From an uncultured Collinsella sp. (GTDB lineage: Bacteria; Actinomycetota; Coriobacteriia; Coriobacteriales; Coriobacteriaceae), in contig CAADVA010000073.1 in NCBI GenBank assembly GCA_900752345.1, positions 1 through 7,549 on the forward strand: 7,549 bases of DNA, read 5' to 3'. Made by a program: the position numbers and the translations under genes. Below, piece after piece: positions 1-4,906 of this stretch. A model generated the notes under the pieces. The model was given only the letters and a program-made list of their open reading frames with translations. It was not told where the DNA came from and searched no databases. Position 1 is the stretch's first letter; every line of letters begins with the position of its first letter.

Positions 1-17
1 CCGCCGCGGCGGGGTAG

Positions 18-455
18 GACGGCGGTTTCTTCACCATCACCGCCGACACCGCCGCCGGTGCCGTTGCCGCGGCGCTCCATGCGCATAAGGCGATCTTTTT
101 GACCGATGTCGATGGCCTGTACAAGGACTTTAGCGACAAGGACTCGCTTATCTCCAACCTAACGCTCGACGAGGTTAACGAAATGCTCTACGGCGGCGAG
201 GTCGATAAGGGCATGATTCCCAAGCTGCGTGCGGCTGTCGACGCGCTTACCGCTGGCGTGTTCCGAGCCCACATCATCAATGGCACGACGCCGCATTCGC
301 TGCTCCTGGAGCTGCTGACCGATGCCGGCGTCGGCACCGTGATCCATTCCACCGAGACGGCTTACGAGTTCGATACGCATCCGCATCCGCTTTCGACGTT
401 TGCTGCGCGTCTGACCGAGAACCTTGACGAGGTCGAGAAGCTTCAGACGGTCTAG
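18..455 (+). CDS. argB: Acetylglutamate kinase, C-terminal part (partial, 5' end outside or damaged)
   Basis: ArgB phosphorylates N-acetyl-L-glutamate with ATP in the second step of arginine synthesis, in the cytosol. What is visible is the C-terminal half of an amino-acid-kinase fold: the substrate-site segment TITADTAAGAVAAAL, then IFLTDVDGLY (nucleotide-side strand), KGMIPKLRAA (the lysine of G-M-x-x-K fits the ATP-contacting catalytic lysine of the family), and RAHIINGTTPHSLLLELLTDAGVGT, a very typical ArgB ending. About 37 further residues follow GVGTVI; most ArgB proteins stop near there. Reading upstream in the same frame meets TAG at 15-17, and the bases before it do not read as ArgB, so the annotation starts after that stop. 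The only in-frame start codon inside is TTG at 99, in the middle of the conserved fold, so it is not a real start. The gene lies 69 bp upstream of argD on the same strand, as in arginine operons. The identity is secure; the state of the 5' end is not. Confidence 0.88.
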   Translation, partial: DGGFFTITADTAAGAVAAALHAHKAIFLTDVDGLYKDFSDKDSLISNLTLDEVNEMLYGGEVDKGMIPKLRAAVDALTAGVFRAHIINGTTPHSLLLELLTDAGVGTVIHSTETAYEFDTHPHPLSTFAARLTENLDEVEKLQTV

Positions 456-524
456 CTGACCCGCAGCCGCCCCATTCCTGCACCCATAGCCCCGCGCCGT
501 CTGGCGCCCAACGAAAGGCATCTC

Positions 525-1808
525 ATGTCACTTGCAGCTCAGCAATCGCTTGAATCCCATTACGTTATGCATACCTTTGGCCGCTCTCCGGTCGAGTTTG
601 TCGAGGGACACGGCATGAAGCTCACCGGCGACGATGGCCGTGAGTACCTCGACTTTCTTGCCGGCATCGGCGTGTGCAGCCTAGGTCATGGCGACCCGGC
701 TGTGCTCTCGGCGCTCGAGGCACAGACCAAAAAGCTCATGCATGTCTCCAATTACTTCTACATCGAGCAGCGCGGACAGGTCGCGGCGCTGCTGTCCAAG
801 CTTGCTAACGACGACGTAGATGGTGCGCGCGTGCTTGCCGATGCCATTGCCGCCGGCGATGAGACCACGGCAGCTGCTCTTGGTGCCCCGGCTGCGGATG
901 AGCAGGTTTGGGAGACCTTCTTTGCCAACTCTGGCGCCGAGGCCAACGAGGGCTCGATGAAGCTCGCGCGCCTGTACGCCAAGCGTGCCGGTAATGGCGG
1001 CACCGCCATCGTGTGCATGCGCGGCGGCTTTCACGGTCGTACGCTCGAGACCATTGCCGCCACCATGCAGGATTGGCTGCAGGACAGCTTCCGCCCGCTG
1101 CCGGGTGGCTTTGTGGCCTGCACGCCCAACGATGTGGGCGAGCTGCGTGCGATCTTTAAGCAGCTGGGGAGCGAGATTTGTGCCGTGATGCTCGAGCCGA
1201 TCCAGGGTGAGAGTGGCGTGCACCCCATGACCGAGGAGTTTATGGCTACGGCGCGCGACTTGGCGCACGAGGTGGGTGCCGTGCTTATCGCCGACGAGGT
1301 CCAGTGCGGTATCTTCCGCACGGGTAAGCCGTTTGCGTTCCAGACCTATGGCGTGGAGCCCGACATCATGAGCCTTGCCAAGGGCATTGCCGACGGCGCG
1401 CCCATGGGTGCCGTCGTGGCAAAGAAGGAGATTGCCGACGTGTTTAAGCCGGGCGACCACGGCTCGACTTTTGGCGGTAGCTGCTTGGCCATCGCGGCGT
1501 GTGCCGCGACGCTCTCCGCGCTTGTGCGTGGCGATTATGCCGAGCATGCTGCCAAGGTGGGTGTCTATATGGAGCAGGCGCTGGCTAAGCTTCCGCATGT
1601 GGTAGAGGTGCGTGGCCGCGGCCTGATGCTCGGCTGCGATTTGGATGATGCCGCGGGTGATGCACACGACGTCGTGGGCCGTGCATTGGGGGCTGGTGCC
1701 GTGATCAACGCTACAGGCGCACATACGCTGCGCTTCCTTCCGCCGCTCGTGTGCGAAGAGGCCGACGTGGACAACCTGATCGAGATTCTGTCGGACGTTT
1801 TGGCCTAA
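525..1808 (+). CDS. argD: Acetylornithine aminotransferase (class III, PLP-dependent)
   Basis: ArgD moves an amino group from glutamate to N-acetylglutamate semialdehyde, making N-acetylornithine; related enzymes also act in lysine synthesis. The protein has 427 residues and the class III fold pattern: YVMHTFGRSPVEFVEG near the N-terminus, FFANSGAEANEGSMKLAR (about 132-149, phosphate-binding region), GGFHGRTL (167-174), MLEPIQGESGV, the PLP-pyridine aspartate D257 in IADEVQCGIFRTG, the Schiff-base lysine K286 in SLAKGIADGAPMGA, and HGSTFGG (312-318). About 30 extra Ala/Asp-rich residues (roughly 97-128) sit between the LLSKLA helix and FFANSGAEANE, a span that is short in most ArgD proteins. 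The ATG at 525 is preceded by GAAAGG at 513-518, a good ribosome binding site. It follows argB by 69 bp, so both are probably co-transcribed. Other class III transaminases (ornithine, GABA, succinylornithine) share these motifs, but the argB neighbour settles the assignment. Confidence 0.93.
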   Translation: MSLAAQQSLESHYVMHTFGRSPVEFVEGHGMKLTGDDGREYLDFLAGIGVCSLGHGDPAVLSALEAQTKKLMHVSNYFYIEQRGQVAALLSKLANDDVDGARVLADAIAAGDETTAAALGAPAADEQVWETFFANSGAEANEGSMKLARLYAKRAGNGGTAIVCMRGGFHGRTLETIAATMQDWLQDSFRPLPGGFVACTPNDVGELRAIFKQLGSEICAVMLEPIQGESGVHPMTEEFMATARDLAHEVGAVLIADEVQCGIFRTGKPFAFQTYGVEPDIMSLAKGIADGAPMGAVVAKKEIADVFKPGDHGSTFGGSCLAIAACAATLSALVRGDYAEHAAKVGVYMEQALAKLPHVVEVRGRGLMLGCDLDDAAGDAHDVVGRALGAGAVINATGAHTLRFLPPLVCEEADVDNLIEILSDVLA

Positions 1809-1833
1809 CACAGCGCAATAACTCAATTTTGAC

Positions 1834-1896
1834 CGGGTTCCGGACTGCGGACGTGCCATATACGGCACGATTCAGCGGTCTGGAGCCCGTTTTGCT
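1834..1896 (+). terminator. Long-stem intrinsic terminator after argD
   Basis: Bases 1834-1857 pair with 1864-1889 around a six-base loop (ATATAC, 1858-1863). The inner stem is CGTGCC/GGCACG. The outer stem has 18 positions with several G-U wobbles, one G-A mismatch (1849/1874) and a two-base bulge (1870-1871). TTTTGCT follows directly at 1890. It starts 25 bp after the argD stop, so it most likely ends the arginine operon transcript. The stem is longer than that of an ordinary terminator. The opposite strand has no T-run at the right place, so it looks one-directional. Confidence 0.7.
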
Positions 1897-1921
1897 ATCG
1901 ATTCACCATGGCTGGGATAGG

Positions 1922-2145
1922 CCGTGTGCAAAAAGTGGCAAATATGAGTACGGGCACTAACTTCGTAACATATAAATTAGGCACTTTTAGATGAGTTGGG
2001 CCACATATGTCCAGTTTTGTAGTTGGCAAATTGGCTTAACTGGACTATCGATCGTCGTTCTAATGCCGGATTTGCCTTTTATGACTTCGAAAACGCTGCT
2101 ACTAAAAAGGTAGCAGTACTCATATTTGGCATTTTTTGCACACGG
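1922..2145. mobile_element. MITE-like segment with 30-bp terminal inverted repeats
   Basis: The left end (1922-1951, starting CCGTGTGCAAAAA and ending AAATATGAGTAC) is the reverse complement of the right end (2116-2145) with only two mismatches in 30. The 164 bp between are visibly AT-richer than the flanking genes and have no plausible coding frame. Inside are a hairpin at 2009-2045 (GTCCAGTT/AACTGGAC) and one at 2096-2116 (CTGCTAC/GTAGCAG, loop TAAAAAG) touching the right end. Short length, matching inverted ends and no transposase suit a non-autonomous element. I see no clear target-site duplication, and a large structured RNA or intergenic palindrome is the alternative. Confidence 0.5.
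2096..2116. repeat. 7-bp perfect hairpin at the inner edge of the right inverted repeat
   Basis: CTGCTAC (2096-2102) and GTAGCAG (2110-2116) pair perfectly around TAAAAAG. On the minus strand the loop reads CTTTTTA. It directly abuts the right-hand 30-bp inverted repeat and has no counterpart next to the left one, so the element is not symmetric. No T-run follows in either direction, so it is not a terminator. Confidence 0.55.
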
Positions 2146-2180
2146 GTATTCGCCAAGGGTCCATTTCGCCGCCCGAGCCC

Positions 2181-2278
2181 CGCTTCGTCGCTCCGCTCCT
2201 CGCGTGCTGCGCTGGAAAACGCTTCGCGTTTCCTCAGCTCCGCACCCTGTCGGGTTCGAACCCCTCTGTGATGGGCCC
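2181..2278. repeat. 98-bp structured repeat, copy 1
   Basis: It matches 2367-2464 with three substitutions and no gap (C2193/T2379, C2261/T2447, T2269/C2455). Similarity continues a little upstream (CGCCGCCCG at 2167-2175 and 2354-2362) with a one-base shift. It holds a nested imperfect hairpin, GTGC..GCTG..GAAAACGC / GCGTTTC..CAGC..GCAC (about 2204-2244), then the perfect palindrome GGGTTCGAACCC (2252-2263), which resembles a tRNA T-arm, and ends in GGGCCC. It has no believable coding frame. Its structure suggests a dispersed intergenic repeat. Confidence 0.8.
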
Positions 2279-2309
2279 AAAAAAGAAAGGCCTCCATCAC
2301 TGGAGGCCT
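2279..2309 (-). terminator. Orphan intrinsic terminator (downstream copy)
   Basis: Read on the minus strand, AGGCCTCCA and TGGAGGCCT (2301-2309 with 2288-2296) form a perfect 9-bp stem with a four-base loop, followed by TTCTTTTTT (2287-2279). This is a textbook intrinsic terminator. It lies directly behind an 18-nt remnant of a tRNA-Val 3' end rather than behind a whole gene, so it probably once served a duplicated tRNA gene and now acts as a back-up. Confidence 0.75.
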
Positions 2310-2319
2310 ATCAAATCAG

Positions 2320-2337
2320 TGGTGGGCGATGAGGGAT
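2320..2337 (-). pseudogene. tRNA-Val 3'-end remnant (18 nt)
   Basis: TGGTGGGCGATGAGGGAT is identical to 2506-2523, the 3' end of the intact tRNA-Val including the encoded CCA, exactly 186 bp away. It covers the acceptor strand and part of the T-stem, and then similarity to the tRNA stops. The 98-bp repeats are offset by the same 186 bp, so this is best read as what is left of a tandem tRNA-Val duplication. A leftover attachment site from an integrated element is the other explanation. Confidence 0.7.
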
Positions 2338-2366
2338 GTCTGCGTGCGGCTGGCGCCGCCCGCTTC

Positions 2367-2464
2367 CGCTTCGTCGCTTCGCTCCTCGCGTGCTGCGCTG
2401 GAAAACGCTTCGCGTTTCCTCAGCTCCGCACCCTGTCGGGTTCGAATCCCTCTGCGATGGGCCC
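2367..2464. repeat. 98-bp structured repeat, copy 2
   Basis: This is the second copy of the unit at 2181-2278, lying just behind the tRNA-Val terminator on the minus strand. It keeps the nested hairpin around AACGCTTCGCGTT and the closing GGGCCC. Its T-arm-like part reads GGGTTCGAATCCCTC (2438-2452), which is the exact reverse complement of 2517-2531 inside the tRNA gene. It therefore carries the same T-loop sequence as the tRNA, but on the opposite strand. Confidence 0.8.
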
Positions 2465-2496
2465 AAACAAAAACGGTCCCCTTGTGAGGACCGTTT
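2465..2496 (-). terminator. Intrinsic terminator of tRNA-Val
   Basis: On the minus strand AAACGGTCC (2496-2488) pairs with GGACCGTTT (2479-2471) around an eight-base loop, followed by TTGTTT. It begins ten bases after the tRNA CCA end. The linker-plus-hairpin block is 41 bp long, the same as at 2279-2319, but the stem sequence is different. Confidence 0.8.
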
Positions 2497-2505
2497 CCAA
2501 TTCAA

Positions 2506-2581
2506 TGGTGGGCGATGAGGGATTCGAACCCCCAGCCTTGTGCGTGTAAAGCACCTGCGCTAACCGTTGCGCCAATCGCCC
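2506..2581 (-). tRNA. tRNA-Val (anticodon UAC), CCA encoded
   Basis: Read on the minus strand, the 76-nt gene starts GGGCGAT and ends ATCGCCC-A-CCA, a perfect 7-bp acceptor stem with discriminator A73 and a genomic CCA. The D-arm has GCGC/GCGC around AACGGTTA. The anticodon loop is TTTACAC on a GTGC/GCAC stem, so positions 34-36 are TAC, reading GUA and other valine codons by wobble. The T-arm is GGGTTCGAATCCC. It sits 57 bp behind asnB on the same strand but has its own promoter and terminator, so it is probably a separate transcription unit. Confidence 0.95.
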
Positions 2582-2591
2582 GCAGGGATTG

Positions 2592-2619
2592 AGTATAGCG
2601 GAAACCCTGCGTGGTTCAC
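2592..2619 (-). promoter_or_regulatory. tRNA-Val promoter
   Basis: On the minus strand TATACT (2597-2592) is a strong -10 match and GTGAAC (2619-2614) a moderate -35 match, with 16 bp between. The tRNA 5' end lies ten bases after the -10 box. A 7-bp inverted repeat, CGCAGGG/CCCTGCG (2605-2611 and 2581-2587), brackets the -10 box and touches the first tRNA base. Confidence 0.6.
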
Positions 2620-2638
2620 CGCTAATTCATAACGAAAA

Positions 2639-4507
2639 CTAAGCGGCGACTTTAGCGCCCTTGTCCTCGTCGATAAAGAAGCGCTTGTACCAGATGAGGA
2701 ACGTCAGCGTGGTATAGATCTTGCGCTGGTTGAGCGCGCGGCCCTTAAAGTGATCGTCGAGCAGTTTCATGAGCGCATCGGTGTCAAAGAAATCAGCAGC
2801 CCACGGCGCGGTGAAGTATTCCTTTACGTAGTCGTAGTACTTTTGCTCACGCAGCCAGAACTTGACCGGTACGGGGAAGCCCACCTTCTTGCGCGTTGCC
2901 CACTCGTCGGGCAGCGTGCGGTTGGCGGCGTGACGCAGGACGAGCTTGCAGCCTTCTTCGTTAACACGGTAGTTGGCGGGAATGTGCTCGGCAAACTCCA
3001 TGACCTTCTTGTCCAGGAACGGGACGCGAAGCTCAAGAGAATGCGCCATGCACATCTTGTCGGCCTTGAGCAGAATGTCGCCCGGTAGCCACATGTTCAT
3101 ATCCAGATACTGTTTCTTGGAAAGCTCGCAGCAGTTGGGAACCTGCTTGTAGTACTCGGCGCACATCTCGGCGGCGTTCTTGCCGGTGTCATAAGCGGGC
3201 TTGAGCACCTCGTCGACTTCGGAGGGATCGAACACCTTTGCCTGACCCACATACCAGCGCTCGGGAACCTCGGCGCATTTCGTCAGGAAGTTGTGTCCCT
3301 TAAAGTAGGGGAGATGCTGAACGAGTGAGCCCAGGGCGCGACGTACGCCGAGCGGCACGCGCTTCTTAAAGGTGCGCATCTCGGGGGTGTCCTCGTACCA
3401 CTCATAGCCGGCAAACAGTTCGTCGGCACCCTCGCCCGAAAGGACGACGGTGACCTCCTTGGAAGCCATCTGCGCCAGATAGTACAGCGGCACGCTGGAC
3501 AGGTTCGATTGCGGCTCGTCCATGTGGTACTGGATATCGGGCAGTGCATCAAAGAACTCGTCGGCGGTAATCATCTTGCGCACGTTCTTGATGCCCAGCT
3601 TGTCGGAAAGCTCGGCGGCGTAGTTGGTCTCGTTGAAGTTCTTGTAATCGAAGCCGACAGAATACGTGGTGTCGGGCATGAGACAGGCGGCAATGTAGCT
3701 GGAATCGACACCGCCAGAAAGGAACGAGCCCACCTTAACATCGGCGATTCGGTGCGCAGCGACGCTTTCGTGCACGACCTTGTCGCACTCGTCCACGTAC
3801 TCCTCGAAGGTCTTGGAGTTGTCGTCGGTGAAGTCGCAGCTCCAGTAACGCTTGATGTCCATGGTGTTGGTCGTCAGGTCATACGTAAAGCAATGCGCCG
3901 GGGCAAGCTTGAACACGCCCTTAAAGAAGGTCTCCTCCGTGGCGGGGAATTGCAGCGTCAGGTAGGGGCGCAGCGCGTCGTGGTTGACAGCCTTCTCAAA
4001 CTTGGGATGGTCCAGGAAGCTCTTGATCTCGGAGCCAAACAGCAGCGAGCCATCGGATGCCTGGTAGTAATAGAACGGCTTGATACCAAAGATGTCACGA
4101 GCACCAAAGAGTTTGTTCTTGTTCTGGTCGTGAATCACGAACGCGTACATGCCGCGCAGACGGTTGACCAGGTCCTCGCCCCACTCCTCGTAACCGTGTA
4201 CCAGGACCTCGGTATCAGCGTTGCAGTGGAAGGCGTAGCCGGCCGCCTCCAGCTCGGCACGAAGCTCCTGGAAGTTGTAGATCTCTCCGTTGAAGACAAT
4301 CGTGACCTTGCCGTCGTCGCTCGACATGGGCTGGGCTCCAGCTTCGGAAAGATCGAGAATCGAAAGACGACGAAAACCAAGGGCAACGTTGTCGACGATA
4401 TGCTGGCCGCCCATATCGGGACCACGGTGGATGATGCGATTCATCATGGCCGTGAGAACCAGCTCACTCTGTTCATCTGTACCGGTAAAACCGACAAAAC
4501 CGCACAT
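2639..4507 (-). CDS. asnB: Asparagine synthetase (glutamine-hydrolysing)
   Basis: AsnB makes asparagine from aspartate, ATP and glutamine in the cytosol. The 622-residue protein is within the size range of bacterial AsnB/AsnO enzymes. The N-terminal Ntn glutaminase domain (1 to about 200) starts MCGFVGFTG; C2 becomes the N-terminal nucleophile after Met removal. It continues with RGPD (28-31), RRLSILDLS, VFNGEIYN (71-78) and DTEVLVHGYE. The synthetase domain carries the PP-loop SGGVDSS (264-270), MDEPQSNLSS (329-338), SGEGADELFAGY (357-368) and LLKADKMCMAHSLELRVPFLD near the C-terminus. The ATG at 4507 is chosen because C2 must follow it; AGGA lies six bases upstream. The frame runs on for 45 codons beyond this ATG, which would bury the nucleophile. 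It diverges from the murE-like gene and has a structured 5' leader. No strong terminator lies between it and tRNA-Val, so some read-through is possible. Key residues all look intact. Confidence 0.96.
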   Translation of the reverse strand: MCGFVGFTGTDEQSELVLTAMMNRIIHRGPDMGGQHIVDNVALGFRRLSILDLSEAGAQPMSSDDGKVTIVFNGEIYNFQELRAELEAAGYAFHCNADTEVLVHGYEEWGEDLVNRLRGMYAFVIHDQNKNKLFGARDIFGIKPFYYYQASDGSLLFGSEIKSFLDHPKFEKAVNHDALRPYLTLQFPATEETFFKGVFKLAPAHCFTYDLTTNTMDIKRYWSCDFTDDNSKTFEEYVDECDKVVHESVAAHRIADVKVGSFLSGGVDSSYIAACLMPDTTYSVGFDYKNFNETNYAAELSDKLGIKNVRKMITADEFFDALPDIQYHMDEPQSNLSSVPLYYLAQMASKEVTVVLSGEGADELFAGYEWYEDTPEMRTFKKRVPLGVRRALGSLVQHLPYFKGHNFLTKCAEVPERWYVGQAKVFDPSEVDEVLKPAYDTGKNAAEMCAEYYKQVPNCCELSKKQYLDMNMWLPGDILLKADKMCMAHSLELRVPFLDKKVMEFAEHIPANYRVNEEGCKLVLRHAANRTLPDEWATRKKVGFPVPVKFWLREQKYYDYVKEYFTAPWAADFFDTDALMKLLDDHFKGRALNQRKIYTTLTFLIWYKRFFIDEDKGAKVAA

Positions 4508-4539
4508 GCAAGATCCTTTCTGCTGACGGCTCAGGTGTA

Positions 4540-4560
4540 CTGCCGCAAGGATTGCGGCAG
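4540..4560. promoter_or_regulatory. Perfect 9-bp palindrome in the asnB leader
   Basis: CTGCCGCAA (4540-4548) and TTGCGGCAG (4552-4560) form a perfect inverted repeat with a three-base gap. It lies 33 bp upstream of the asnB ATG, between a TTGACA-like hexamer (4565-4570) and the ribosome binding site. No T-run follows on the minus strand, so it is more likely an operator or mRNA structure than a terminator. Its role is unknown. Confidence 0.5.
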
Positions 4561-4632
4561 CTGATGTCAAATAATCTTTACTATCATGCCAATCTTTTGT
4601 TTCGTGATAGGGCATAAGCGCCGAGCGAACCG

Positions 4633-4677
4633 AAAAAACCACGTCCCGATCTTCAGGCGAAGCGGCGGGACGTGGTT
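4633..4677 (-). terminator. Intrinsic terminator or attenuator upstream of asnB
   Basis: AACCACGTCCCG (minus strand, 4677-4666) pairs over 12 bp with CGGGACGTGGTT (4648-4637). The 17-base loop contains its own small stem, CTTC/GAAG. On the minus strand TTTT of the tract continues to 4633, making six T in total. On the plus strand no T-run follows. No minus-strand gene ends before it: it lies 126 bp upstream of asnB, with the divergent murE-like gene behind. It may cut short leader transcripts of asnB or stop stray antisense transcription. I see no alternative pairing that would make a clear antiterminator. Confidence 0.65.
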
Positions 4678-4745
4678 GCGAACGCTATGTTAAAGAACAG
4701 CACCCAGATTTCCTAGGTTTTACACGGGGTGAACACTGTTGCCAT

Positions 4746-4773
4746 TTATTAGACCACGGCACAGTCCATGCAA
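4746..4773 (-). promoter_or_regulatory. Weak candidate asnB promoter upstream of the attenuator-like hairpin
   Basis: On the minus strand TTGCAT (4773-4768) and TAATAA (4751-4746) are spaced by 16 bp. Both are partial matches to the sigma-A consensus. If used, the transcript would start near 4739 and run through the hairpin at 4677-4633 before reaching asnB, giving a leader of about 230 nt. Confidence 0.25.
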
Positions 4774-4825
4774 TTTTTTAGAAGGCTGTGATGCGCGCAA
4801 GGTCAGGTGGCATATTAGGATGGTT

Positions 4826-4831
4826 GATAAT
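4826..4831 (+). promoter_or_regulatory. Candidate -10 box for the murE-like gene
   Basis: GATAAT at 4826-4831, within TTGATAATA, resembles a -10 box and lies about 75 bp before the chosen start at 4907. No good -35 hexamer is visible at 16-18 bp upstream, so this is only a suggestion. Confidence 0.25.
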
Positions 4832-4906
4832 ACAGAATGTTTCATCGTTTCTGCCGCGGGACGTCTTCTGCCCTTTAAGGCTGAATTTAGCGAGAGAGGT
4901 CTTTGT

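Noticed and set aside
681..1868. 395-codon minus-strand frame over argD, and the 351-codon plus-strand frame over asnB (3509-4564)
   Set aside because: Both are shadows of well-supported genes, with no family motif and no fitting ribosome binding site.
2167..2523. CRISPR array
   Set aside because: There are only two long repeat units with a structured interior, no short regular repeats with unique spacers, and no cas genes.
1987..2549. Short frames over the repeat region, such as the 137-codon plus-strand frame ending GDEGFEPPALCV
   Set aside because: They read through repeats, terminators and the antisense of tRNA-Val; such peptides are typical false predictions near tRNA genes.
4565..4570. 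TTGACA (minus strand) as the asnB -35 box
   Set aside because: No acceptable -10 hexamer is found 16-18 bp downstream; the palindrome occupies that place.
4508..4642. 45-codon N-terminal extension of asnB
   Set aside because: It would bury C2, the nucleophile that must be N-terminal, and it overlaps leader hairpins.
4739..4906. 56-codon N-terminal extension of the murE-like gene from a TTG codon
   Set aside because: The added residues show no Mur-ligase similarity, while ATG 4907 has a good ribosome binding site.
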